Source: CAVPJC01 sp963705155 (GTDB lineage: Bacteria; Chloroflexota; Anaerolineae; Anaerolineales; UBA4823). From it: a DNA stretch of 64,000 nt. The DNA lies in NCBI GenBank assembly GCA_963705155.1, contig CAVPJC010000022.1, forward strand, positions 186,001-250,000, read 5' to 3'. This document shows, piece by piece, positions 1 through 8,239 of this stretch (the first letter of the stretch is position 1; each line of letters begins with the position of its first letter). The notes under the pieces are model-generated. The model was not told the DNA's origin. It worked only from the letters and a program-made list of their open reading frames with translations, and made no database searches. The translations under genes and the position numbers were made by a program.

Positions 1-1
1 C

Positions 2-379
2 CTGGTGGATTGCCTGGGGGTTACCCGCCTGGGCGCACGCTTCGAAGGGCGGCTCACCTATCACGCCTCGTGTCATTTGCTGCGCGAGCTGGGGGTGGAT
101 CGCCAGCCGCGCGCATTGCTGAATGCACTGCAGGGAGTGGAGCTTGTTGAGCTTCCCGGGGCGGATGAGTGCTGTGGTTTTGGCGGCGTTTTTTCGGTTG
201 AACACCCCGAGATATCGGCTGCCATGCTGGAGCGCAAGCTTGCCAATCTGGACGCCAGCGGAGCGCAGGTGGTGGTTGCCTGCGACGCCGGCTGCATCAC
301 CAATATCAACGGCGGGCTGCAGCGGCGCGGCAAGACAGCCCGCGCGGTGCACCTGGCAGAGCTGCTGGCGCACGATTGA
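2..379 (+). CDS. lutA: LutA-like (Fe-S)-binding subunit, 3' part
   Basis: C-terminal end of a CCG-domain iron-sulfur protein of the LutA/GlcF type, part of the membrane-associated complex that oxidises L-lactate. The gene starts upstream of the window; the open frame runs in from the first bases. The second CCG domain is visible: a conserved CHLLRELG segment, then CCGFGG and a CDAGC motif near the end, the cysteines expected to bind an Fe-S cluster. Its TGA stop lies directly before the next gene, so it is translationally coupled to the LutB-LutC fusion. Assignment to LutA rather than GlcF rests on that neighbour. Confidence 0.85.
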   Translation: MVDCLGVTRLGARFEGRLTYHASCHLLRELGVDRQPRALLNALQGVELVELPGADECCGFGGVFSVEHPEISAAMLERKLANLDASGAQVVVACDAGCITNINGGLQRRGKTARAVHLAELLAHD

Positions 380-387
380 GGCCGCCC

Positions 388-2463
388 ATGGTGGATGCTT
401 TTCATGCCAAAATCCGGGAAGCGCTGGCAGCGCCTAATCTGCAGGCGGCCCTGGATGCCAACGCGAAGCGCCGGCGCGCAGTGCGGATAAACTCTTACAA
501 CAGCCTGCCCGAGAATATCGAGTCGATGCGCCAGCGCGCCCGGGCGATGCGGGCGGACGTGATCGCCAACCTGGATGAATACCTGGAGCAATTCACGGCC
601 CGGGCGCGCGAAAACGGGGTTGTGATCCACCGGGCTGCCGATGCAGCCCAGGCCGTTCAGATCGTACTGGATCTTGCCAGCCGCAACCAGGTGCAGCGTG
701 TGGTGAAATCCAAATCCATGCTCTCCGAAGAGATCAATTTGAACGCCGCCCTGCAGGCCGCCGGTGTACAGGTGGTCGAGACCGACCTGGGCGAATACAT
801 CGTCCAGCTGCGCGGCGAAAAGCCGGCGCATATCATCACGCCGGCCGTGCACCTGCGCCGGGCCGATGTGGGGCGCACGTTTCAGGAAAAACTGGGCACG
901 CCCTACACCGAAGATGTACCCACCCTGACCGCCATCGCCCGGGGTGTGTTACGGGAGGCTTTTCTGAGCGCCGACATGGGCATTTCGGGGGTGAATATGG
1001 CCGTGGCAGAAAACGGCCTGCTCTGCCTGGTCACCAACGAGGGCAACGGGCGCATGGTGACCACGCTGCCGCCTCTGCATGTGGCTCTGATGGGCATGGA
1101 ACGCCTGGTGCCCACTCTGGATGACCTGGCGCTGGTGCTGTATTTACTGCCGCGCTCATCCACCGGGCAAAAGCTCACCGTGTACACCAGCCTGATGCGC
1201 GGGCCGGCGCTGTTGGAGAATGGGCGGAATGAACCGCAGGAGCGCCATCTGGTGATCCTGGATAACGGGCGCTCGCGTATGCGCAGCTCGCCGTTGAGGG
1301 AGGCGCTGGCCTGCATTCGCTGCGGGGCATGCTTGAATGCCTGCCCGGTTTTTCGCGAGATTGGCGGGCATGCCTATGTGAGTGTGCATGGCGAAGGCAG
1401 CGCCTATCCCGGGCCTATCGGCTCTGTGATCGCGCCGGTGTTCTTTGGGGCGAGCGAATTTGGCCATCTGGCGCGCGCCAGCAGCCTCTGTGGCGCCTGC
1501 CGGGAGGCCTGCCCGGTGGATATCGATTTGCCCGGGTTGCTGCTGCGTGTGCGCGCTGGATTGGCGCCCACCTCCCCTGTGGAAACCCTGGCTGCGCCGG
1601 CGCCAGGGGCAGTTCCGTCGCCCAGGGCAGTACCTCTGCCCAACACTCCACGCGGACTGGCGCTGGGTTTGCGCCTGTTCACCTGGATCGCCACCTCACC
1701 CCGGCGGTTTGGGCTGGGCCAGCGCCTGGCTGGCTGGTTGGCCTGGCTGGTTTCCCCCGGCAGGGCGTGGCTGCGATTGCCGCCTCAGACCGGATGGGGC
1801 GCTTCCAAAGATTTTCCGCGCCCTGCGTTGCGCTCGTTTCGTGACCGCTGGCAAGCGCGATCTGGTGAACCTGACCACCCACCTGCCCGGGTGCAGCCGG
1901 AAGCGCAGCCGCTGCCTCTGGCGGGCGCGCAGCCTGAAATTTTGACGATGAACACGGTGGAGCGCTTCAGCGCGGAGCTGCTTGCGGTGGGCGGGCAATT
2001 TACGCTGTGCACGCAGGCGACCCTGGCAGAGAAGCTTCTGGCGGCGCTTGCAGACCTGCAGGTTGGTGAGCTGGCAGCCTGGGATGAAACGGCTCTGCCA
2101 GACGGTTTGCTGCCGGTACTCAGGCAGGCCGGGTTGGGCATCCACACTCAGACTGACCCTCACATCAAGGTTGGTCTGACCGGCGCACTGGCGGGTGTGG
2201 CGGAAACCGGTTCGCTGCTGCTGGCAAGTTTACCCGGCCAACCCATGCTGGTTTCACTGCTGCCTGAAGTGCATCTTGCCATCCTGCGCGCCAGCGAAAT
2301 TTGCGCCAGTTTACCTGAAGTTCTCCAGCATCCGGCAGTGCAGGCTGCGCCGGCCAGCGTATTGATCACCGGGCCGTCCCGTACAGCCGATATTGAGATG
2401 ACCCTGACGATTGGCGTTCACGGACCAAGGCAGCTGCACGTTTTTTGCCTGGGTGATTGCTGA
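388..2463 (+). CDS. lutB: Fused LutB-LutC lactate utilisation protein
   Basis: About 691 residues, longer than LutB alone (about 470). The first 300 residues are a LUD domain; a ferredoxin-like segment follows with CIRCGACLNACPVF and CGACREACPVDIDLP, eight cysteines for two [4Fe-4S] clusters. The last 200 residues, after a Pro-rich linker, form a second LUD-type domain resembling LutC, ending with GPSRTADIEMTLTIGVHGP. It is therefore a LutB-LutC fusion for L-lactate oxidation to pyruvate. I choose ATG 388 over an upstream TTG at 376 because GAGG (378-381) sits six bases before it, overlapping the lutA stop. Gene order lutA-lutBC supports the role. Confidence 0.85.
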   Translation: MVDAFHAKIREALAAPNLQAALDANAKRRRAVRINSYNSLPENIESMRQRARAMRADVIANLDEYLEQFTARARENGVVIHRAADAAQAVQIVLDLASRNQVQRVVKSKSMLSEEINLNAALQAAGVQVVETDLGEYIVQLRGEKPAHIITPAVHLRRADVGRTFQEKLGTPYTEDVPTLTAIARGVLREAFLSADMGISGVNMAVAENGLLCLVTNEGNGRMVTTLPPLHVALMGMERLVPTLDDLALVLYLLPRSSTGQKLTVYTSLMRGPALLENGRNEPQERHLVILDNGRSRMRSSPLREALACIRCGACLNACPVFREIGGHAYVSVHGEGSAYPGPIGSVIAPVFFGASEFGHLARASSLCGACREACPVDIDLPGLLLRVRAGLAPTSPVETLAAPAPGAVPSPRAVPLPNTPRGLALGLRLFTWIATSPRRFGLGQRLAGWLAWLVSPGRAWLRLPPQTGWGASKDFPRPALRSFRDRWQARSGEPDHPPARVQPEAQPLPLAGAQPEILTMNTVERFSAELLAVGGQFTLCTQATLAEKLLAALADLQVGELAAWDETALPDGLLPVLRQAGLGIHTQTDPHIKVGLTGALAGVAETGSLLLASLPGQPMLVSLLPEVHLAILRASEICASLPEVLQHPAVQAAPASVLITGPSRTADIEMTLTIGVHGPRQLHVFCLGDC

Positions 2464-2484
2464 AGGGGTGTTTGTGCCTGCCTA

Positions 2485-2512
2485 TTGACTACGGGGGAAT
2501 TTCGATTATACT
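2485..2512 (+). promoter_or_regulatory. Putative sigma-70 promoter for pot operon
   Basis: TTGACT (2485-2490) and TATACT (2507-2512) are separated by 16 bases. The predicted start near 2519 leaves an unusually long leader of about 200 bases before potD at 2725. No known riboswitch fold was recognised in that leader; it is otherwise non-coding. Confidence 0.55.
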
Positions 2513-2724
2513 GTCAATCGCCATAATATAGACCAAATAACTCCATATAAACCGGGCAATCAGAACAGGGCGCGGTTTCCTCACAACAGATGTATTCATC
2601 GAGCGGCTTCAGGACATCTTTGAGGGCTATTTCAGAAGGGAGGTGAATATTTTCATTCCTAGCGAGCAGACCCACAGGATGTGATTGGTTGGATTCTACC
2701 CATTTATCGCCTTGGAGGAGAGTT

Positions 2725-3925
2725 ATGAAACGCAGATGGTATGTTGCACAATTCCTGACGCTGGTGGTTGTTTTGAGCCTGTCGCTCTCGGCCTGCGCTG
2801 GCGCCGCTACGCCAGCCGCCACCGAAGCGGTTGGCGGCCCAATGCAGAAGATCGGCGCCGGTGAGGGCGCTGTATCCATTGTCGCCTGGGCCGGTTACAT
2901 TGAACGTGGTGAGACCGACCCGGCCTATGACTGGGTGACGGATTTCGAGAAGGAGACCGGCTGCATGGTCAGCGTGAAAACAGCTGCCACTTCTGACGAG
3001 ATGGTGGCGTTGATGAATGAAGGTGGGTTCGATCTGGTGACTGCCTCGGGAGATGCCAGCAACCGCCTTATTTCCGGCGGGAAGGTGCAAGAGATCAATA
3101 CCGCCCTGATTCCTTCCTGGAGCAAGGTGGACTCCCGTTTGCAGAATGCGCCCTGGCATACGGTGGACGGCAAGCATTACGGTGTGCCCTACCAGTGGGG
3201 GCCGAACGTCTTGATGTACAACACCGAGGTGTTCTACCACGCCGCCGGATAGCTGGAGTGTGGTCTTTGAAGAACAAACCCTGCCGGATGGCAATTCCAA
3301 CAAGGGGCGCGTGCAGGCCTACGATGGCCCGATCTATATTGCCGACGCCGCCCTGTATCTGATGGCGCACAAACCCGAGTTGGGGATTAAAGACCCCTAC
3401 AACCTCAACCGGGCGCAGTTTGATGAGGCGCTCAATCTGCTGCGGCAGCAGCGCCAGTTGATCGGCCGTTACTGGCATGATGCCTTCATCCAGATGGATG
3501 ACTTCACCAACGAAGGCGTGGCGGCCTCCAGCTCCTGGCCTTTCCAGGTCAACCTGCTCAAATTTGAAGGCAAGCCGATCGACAGCGTGTTTCCCAAGGA
3601 AGGCACGACCGGCTGGGCAGATTCGACCATGATGCACGTGAACGCCCCGCACCCCAACTGCGCCTATATGTGGCTGGAACACTCGCTGAATCCCAAGCTG
3701 CAGGGTGATCTGGCCGCCTGGTTCGGTTCGGTGCCGGCTGTGCCGGAGGCCTGCAAGGGCAATGAGCTGCTTACCGATGCCGGCTGTGACACCAATGGGA
3801 TGAGCAATTTTGAAAAAATCCATTTCTGGCGCACGCCCACCACCGATTGCGGTGATGGCACCCAGGAATGCGTGCCGTATCACGAGTGGGTCACGTCTTA
3901 TATTGCTGTGATCGGGGGCCGTTAG
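2725..3925 (+). CDS. potD: Spermidine/putrescine-binding lipoprotein (frameshifted)
   Basis: Extracellular polyamine-type solute-binding protein. It begins with a lipoprotein signal (hydrophobic core, then LSAC) and contains VPYQWGPNVLMYNTEVF typical of PotD-like proteins. GGAGGAG (2714-2720) sets the start at ATG 2725. Reading is broken near 3235: the first frame stops at 3250, but skipping one T restores a continuous 399-residue protein through VFTTPPDSWSVVFEE. A sequencing error or a recent null mutation are both possible. It heads potD-potA-potB-potC and would deliver substrate to the PotB/PotC permease. Confidence 0.8.
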
Positions 3926-4062
3926 GCACACCCACCCGACCCTTGAATGATGACTGTTCGCGGGCCAGGCGGGCTTGTTGCCCGGCCTGGCCCTCAGAAG
4001 GTCGTTTTTCTCCCGGTTTGGCCGGGATAAGGTTGGGGGGAAAAGGTGAAGATGGAAAGATC

Positions 4063-5103
4063 ATGACCGATGCACATATGCCTGCCGTCCGGTTCACGAA
4101 CGTCAGCCGCCATTTCGGTGATGTTGTCGCGGTGGATGGGGTCAGCCTGGATATTCCCGATGGCGAGTTCTTCACCATGCTCGGGCCTTCCGGATCAGGC
4201 AAAACCACCTGCCTGCGCCTGATTGCCGGTTTTGAACGCCCGTCTTCCGGCGTGATCCTTTTGCATGGAAAGGATGTCACCGGCCTTCCACCCTATGAGC
4301 GCGAGGTCAACACGGTATTCCAGGATTATGCCCTCTTCCCGCACATGAGCGTGGCAGAAAACATCGGCTACGGCCTGATGATTAAAAAGGTTCCAAAAGG
4401 CGAGCGCCAGCAGCGCGTCGAAGAGATGCTGAACCTGGTGCGCCTCACCGGTCTAGGCGGCAGACGCCCATCGCAGCTTTCTGGAGGCCAGCGCCAGCGG
4501 GTGGCGCTGGCGCGCGCCCTGGTGAACCACCCGCGTGTGCTGCTGCTGGATGAGCCGTTGGGCGCGCTGGATCTCAAGCTGCGCCAGCAAATGCAGGTGG
4601 AGCTTAAGGCCATCCAGCAACGCGTGGGAATCACTTTCATTTACGTGACCCATGATCAGGAAGAAGCGCTGACGATGAGCGACCGCCTGGCGGTTTTTAA
4701 CCGGGGCAAAGTGGAGCAGGCGGGCACACCGGCGGAAATTTACGAACACCCGCAAACGCCCTTTGTGGCCGGTTTTGTGGGTGTATCCAATCTGCTCAGC
4801 GGCAGCCTGGCCGAGACAGTTGCCGGGATGGATGGGTCGTTTTCCATTCGTCCCGAAAAAATCCATATCGCCGCTGCCGATGCCCAGATACCCCCGGGCA
4901 TGCTGGCGGTGGATGGCTCGGTGCGGGATGTGGTTTACCTGGGCCTGTACACGCGTTACCTGGTGGAACTGAAGGATGGCAGCGACCTGGTGGTGGTGCA
5001 GCAAAACCTGGAATCGACCTCGATGGATGTGCTTTCGGCGCGCGGGCGTGCTGTGCGCCTGTTGTGGCAGCGCAGTCACATGACCCGGATATCGGTTGGT
5101 TAG
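4063..5103 (+). CDS. potA: Spermidine/putrescine ABC transporter ATPase
   Basis: 346-residue ABC ATPase of the polyamine/CUT1 type. Walker A GPSGSGKTT is at residues 41-49, signature LSGGQ at 139-143, Walker B ending LLDEP just after, then a TOBE-like C-terminal region (about 240-346) with SIRPEKIHI. ATG 4063 is preceded by a GGAAAG ribosome site; an open extension to 3868 has no conserved residues. It lies between potD and potB and would energise polyamine import at the inner membrane face. Confidence 0.9.
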   Translation: MTDAHMPAVRFTNVSRHFGDVVAVDGVSLDIPDGEFFTMLGPSGSGKTTCLRLIAGFERPSSGVILLHGKDVTGLPPYEREVNTVFQDYALFPHMSVAENIGYGLMIKKVPKGERQQRVEEMLNLVRLTGLGGRRPSQLSGGQRQRVALARALVNHPRVLLLDEPLGALDLKLRQQMQVELKAIQQRVGITFIYVTHDQEEALTMSDRLAVFNRGKVEQAGTPAEIYEHPQTPFVAGFVGVSNLLSGSLAETVAGMDGSFSIRPEKIHIAAADAQIPPGMLAVDGSVRDVVYLGLYTRYLVELKDGSDLVVVQQNLESTSMDVLSARGRAVRLLWQRSHMTRISVG

Positions 5104-5107
5104 GTTG

Positions 5108-6061
5108 ATGAATATGGATACCGCCGCCTCCAACCAACCCTCAAGATCGCCAAGCTGGACGACCCGCCTTTCGACCTATATTTACCTGCGCCCATGGCTT
5201 ATTTTGGCGCTGCTGCTGGGCCCGCCGATGATCTGGATGGTGGTGATTTACCTGGGCTCGCTGGCGTCGCTTCTATTAAACAGCTTCTTTTACCTGGATG
5301 GTTTTACCGGGCAGGTGGTGCGCCAGTTCACCCTGGCTACCTATCTCGACCTTCTCAGCCAGTCCAACCTGGATATCGTTTTGCGAACGGCGGGGATGGC
5401 CTTTTTTGTCACGATAGCCGACGCCATCCTGGCTTTCCCACTGGCTTATTACATGGCCCGCTATGCCTCGCCGCGCCTCAAAACCATCCTGTACCTGGCG
5501 GTGCTGATCCCTTTGTGGTCCAGCTACCTGGTGCGGGTGTACGCCTGGAAGCTCATCCTGGCCAAAGAGGGCATCGTGAGCTGGTTGTTTGGCCAGCTGC
5601 ACCTGCAGGGCTTGCTGGATGGGCTGCTGCAACTGCCTCTGGTGGGTGGGCCGTCTCTATCCGTCTCGTTTATTGGGATGTACATTGTATTTTGTTATGT
5701 CTGGCTGCCATATATGATCCTGCCCATCCAGGCCGCTCTCGAGCGCGTGCCGCGCTCATTTCTGGAGGCTTCCAGCGATCTGGGCGCCCGTCCAGGGGAA
5801 ACATTCCGCCATGTGCTTCTTCCCCTGGCTTTTCCAGGGGTAGTGGCTGGCTCGATCTTTTCTTTTTCACTCACCCTGGGCGATTTTATCGTCCCGGCGG
5901 CGTTGGGCAATTCCAGCTTTTTCATTGGTCAGGTGGTCCTTGCTCACCAGGGGACTTCAGGCAATATCCCACTGGCGGCGGCTTTCACCATGATCCCGAT
6001 TGTGATCATGATGCTGTACCTGACCGGCGCCCGCCGGCTGGGCGCATTTGAAGCGCTTTAA
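5108..6061 (+). CDS. potB: Spermidine/putrescine ABC permease PotB
   Basis: About 317 residues with six hydrophobic segments and the EAA-type loop (EASSDLGARPGETFRHVLLP) that contacts the ATPase. Start choice is between ATG 5108 and ATG 5114; 5108 follows the potA stop (5101-5103) by four bases, so coupling is likely. It forms the membrane channel with PotC. A roughly 70-base repeat separates it from potC. Confidence 0.88.
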   Translation: MNMDTAASNQPSRSPSWTTRLSTYIYLRPWLILALLLGPPMIWMVVIYLGSLASLLLNSFFYLDGFTGQVVRQFTLATYLDLLSQSNLDIVLRTAGMAFFVTIADAILAFPLAYYMARYASPRLKTILYLAVLIPLWSSYLVRVYAWKLILAKEGIVSWLFGQLHLQGLLDGLLQLPLVGGPSLSVSFIGMYIVFCYVWLPYMILPIQAALERVPRSFLEASSDLGARPGETFRHVLLPLAFPGVVAGSIFSFSLTLGDFIVPAALGNSSFFIGQVVLAHQGTSGNIPLAAAFTMIPIVIMMLYLTGARRLGAFEAL

Positions 6062-6063
6062 TA

Positions 6064-6134
6064 TTAGTACGAGTTACGCTGTTCAAGGGAATGTTGGGGA
6101 CGCCCCCAATCTCCCGCCAACTGCGTAAGTCCTG
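6064..6134 (+). repeat. REP/MITE-like hairpin repeat, copy A
   Basis: Intergenic element between potB and potC. It contains GTTCAAGGGAA, a hairpin arm (TTGGGG...CCCCCAA) and the conserved end CCGCCAACTGCGTAAGTCCT. The same flanks occur in reverse orientation at 32397-32485 around a different hairpin, and the end piece recurs at 48691-48705. A folded RNA here could tune potC expression within the operon. Confidence 0.7.
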
Positions 6135-6163
6135 ATCAGGATGCGGGTAGAGGATGGGATGAG

Positions 6164-6991
6164 ATGAGAACTGTGGAAAAGCGAGCAGCAGCCAGCCTGG
6201 TGACCGGCGAGCGCGCATCCTGGGCCATCCGCATGGCTGCCATCGGGGCCATTTTGTTTTTACACCTGCCAGTTTTGATCATCGCCCTGTATGCCTTCAC
6301 AACCGACGAGGCCACGTATTCTTTCCCGCCGCCGGGCCTGACCACGCGCTGGTTTGGGGTGGCCTTTGGCCGGGAGGATTTCTGGCAGGCGTTGCGGCTG
6401 TCGATACAGGTCGGCCTGGTGGCCACCGGGATGGCTCTGCTGCTGGGCACCCTGGCGGCAGCGGCGGTGTACCGCAGCAATTTTTTTGGAAAAGAGGCGG
6501 TTTCATTTTTGCTGGTGCTGCCTCTGGCGCTGCCCGGGATTGTCACCGGCATTGCCCTTCGCTCTGCCCTTGGGATGGTGAACCTGCCGTTTAGTTTTTG
6601 GACAATTGTGGTGGGGCACGCCACTTTTTGTGTGGTTGTGGTTTACAACAATGCTCTGGCGCGTTTCAGGCGCATCGGGCATTCACAGATCGAAGCCTCC
6701 ATGGATCTGGGAGCGAATGCGTTCCAGACCTTCCGTTACATTGTCCTCCCCAACCTGGGTTCCGCCCTGCTCGCAGGTGGAATGCTGGCTTTCGCCCTGT
6801 CGTTCGACGAGGTGATCGTGACCACCTTTACCTCGGGTCAGCAGGCCACGCTGCCAATCTGGATCTTCAGCCAGTTGACGCGGCCGCGTGACCGGCCGGT
6901 GACCAACGTGGTGGCGCTTTTTGTGATGATGATCACCTTTTTACCGATTTTACTGGCGCATCGCTTTACACAGGACCGTGATGGATCGTGA
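6164..6991 (+). CDS. potC: Spermidine/putrescine ABC permease PotC
   Basis: 275 residues, six membrane segments, with an EAA loop at EASMDLGANAFQTFRYIVLP. It is the partner permease of PotB. ATG 6164 follows a purine-rich GGATGGGATGAG stretch. It ends a few bases from the stop of the convergent gene on the minus strand, so it is the last gene of the transporter operon. Confidence 0.88.
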   Translation: MRTVEKRAAASLVTGERASWAIRMAAIGAILFLHLPVLIIALYAFTTDEATYSFPPPGLTTRWFGVAFGREDFWQALRLSIQVGLVATGMALLLGTLAAAAVYRSNFFGKEAVSFLLVLPLALPGIVTGIALRSALGMVNLPFSFWTIVVGHATFCVVVVYNNALARFRRIGHSQIEASMDLGANAFQTFRYIVLPNLGSALLAGGMLAFALSFDEVIVTTFTSGQQATLPIWIFSQLTRPRDRPVTNVVALFVMMITFLPILLAHRFTQDRDGS

Positions 6992-6995
6992 GCAG

Positions 6996-7367
6996 TTACC
7001 CCCCGGCTGCGGTCATCATGGCGCGTAAAATAATGGCAACCGTGATCAGCAGAGCAACGCCGTACACCAGCATCACTTTTCGGTCTGCATCGCCGTGGGT
7101 ATAGGCGTAGATGCCGGGGATGATGATAGCTGCCACCAGGCCGTAGAGAATATGGATTCCACGACCAGGGCGCAAACCGATGAGCCACATATAAGCCCCC
7201 AGCCCGCCCTGCACCAGGATCACGATCTCGCCGATGATCAGAGCACCCCAGTAATTGCTATCCAGGCCTTGCTTTCGAAAATAACGCCACAGCCCCCAGA
7301 CACCCAGGATAATCACGAAATATAAAGCGGTATTGCCCAGGCGGGCGTGAATTTCTGGCAGCGACAT
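6996..7367 (-). CDS. Four-helix membrane protein of unknown function
   Basis: About 123 residues with roughly four predicted transmembrane helices and little outside the membrane. ATG 7367 is set by GAGGAG six bases upstream; an upstream extension to 7430 lacks a ribosome site. Not assigned to a family with confidence. It is divergent from the Rieske/cytochrome b genes and has histidines near helix ends, so a role around the respiratory chain is possible but is only inference. Confidence 0.65.
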   Translation of the reverse strand: MSLPEIHARLGNTALYFVIILGVWGLWRYFRKQGLDSNYWGALIIGEIVILVQGGLGAYMWLIGLRPGRGIHILYGLVAAIIIPGIYAYTHGDADRKVMLVYGVALLITVAIILRAMMTAAGG

Positions 7368-7615
7368 AGGCTTCTCCTCAGATTTTTTCTTTGATGATAC
7401 CATAGCAGGTCTGGATCGGGTGATGTCCATATCACCCGTTTGTGCCTCTCAAAATCACTCCAATTGCGGTGGGGTGCGTATGACATCCGGGGTATTTTTT
7501 GGTAGACTCTTAAAGGGTAGAAATCTTGTATTTTTACCTGAATTGTCGCTATATTGCGTTTAGATGCGCTTTGCTGGCTCGAAGATGAGAATTTTCCTGA
7601 TAGGAGAGGATAGTT

Positions 7616-8173
7616 ATGGCTGCTAAAGCAACGGAAGCGCCGCCCGAAAAGAAGCAGGTCACCCGCAGGGAATTTCTAAATATTGCCTGGCTGGCTTCAC
7701 TGGGTCTGCTGTCGATCAATCTGGGAGGCGTGACATTTCTATTCGCAATGCCGCGCTTTAAAGAAGGCGAGTTCGGGGGCCTGTATACGGTGGGCACGGT
7801 TTCCGAGCTGCCTGAAGCAGGTTCGCCGCCCCTTAATATTCCAAAAGTAAAACTATGGGTTTCCAACACACCGGATGGCGTCATGGCAATTTACAAGGTG
7901 TGCACCCACCTGGGCTGCCTGTATAACTGGAACTCGCAGGAAAATAAATTTATCTGCCCCTGCCACGGCTCAGAATTTCAGGCCAACGGCACCTGGATCC
8001 ACGGACCTGCGCCGCGCTCGTTGGATCGTTTTGTGGTGCAGGCGGTCAACCCGGAGACAGATGAGGTGTTGGCGGAGGCGGTGGATGGCAAACCACTGCC
8101 TGTTCCGGATGATCCCAACGTGTTGATCCGGGTGGATACCGGCAGAAAGGTGAACGGCGAAACCCACGCCTGA
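7616..8173 (+). CDS. qcrA: Rieske iron-sulfur subunit of a bc-type complex
   Basis: 185 residues. The N-terminus has a twin-arginine-like TRREFL stretch followed by one transmembrane anchor (residues 20-45). The Rieske motifs are intact: CTHLGC (96-101) and CPCHGS (114-119), giving two Cys and two His ligands to a [2Fe-2S] cluster plus the disulfide cysteines. A GGAGAGGA ribosome site precedes ATG 7616. It is followed by cytochrome b, as in quinol:cytochrome c oxidoreductase operons, and transfers electrons from quinol to cytochrome c. Confidence 0.92.
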   Translation: MAAKATEAPPEKKQVTRREFLNIAWLASLGLLSINLGGVTFLFAMPRFKEGEFGGLYTVGTVSELPEAGSPPLNIPKVKLWVSNTPDGVMAIYKVCTHLGCLYNWNSQENKFICPCHGSEFQANGTWIHGPAPRSLDRFVVQAVNPETDEVLAEAVDGKPLPVPDDPNVLIRVDTGRKVNGETHA

Positions 8174-8239
8174 TGACCCTTTGCCTGTAGGGGAACTGCG
8201 ACCCAACGCCATCTGCGATTTCTTTTTAGGTGAGGTTTT

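Noticed and set aside
73..852. Long minus-strand frame opposite lutA/lutB
   Set aside because: It is the shadow of two clearly conserved plus-strand genes in GC-rich DNA.
2514..2879. Minus-strand frame over the potD leader
   Set aside because: No ribosome site, overlaps the strong potD signal sequence, and the protein has no recognisable features.
3235..3260. Programmed frameshifting in potD
   Set aside because: No slippery heptamer or downstream structure recognised, and similar indels occur across unrelated genes in the window.
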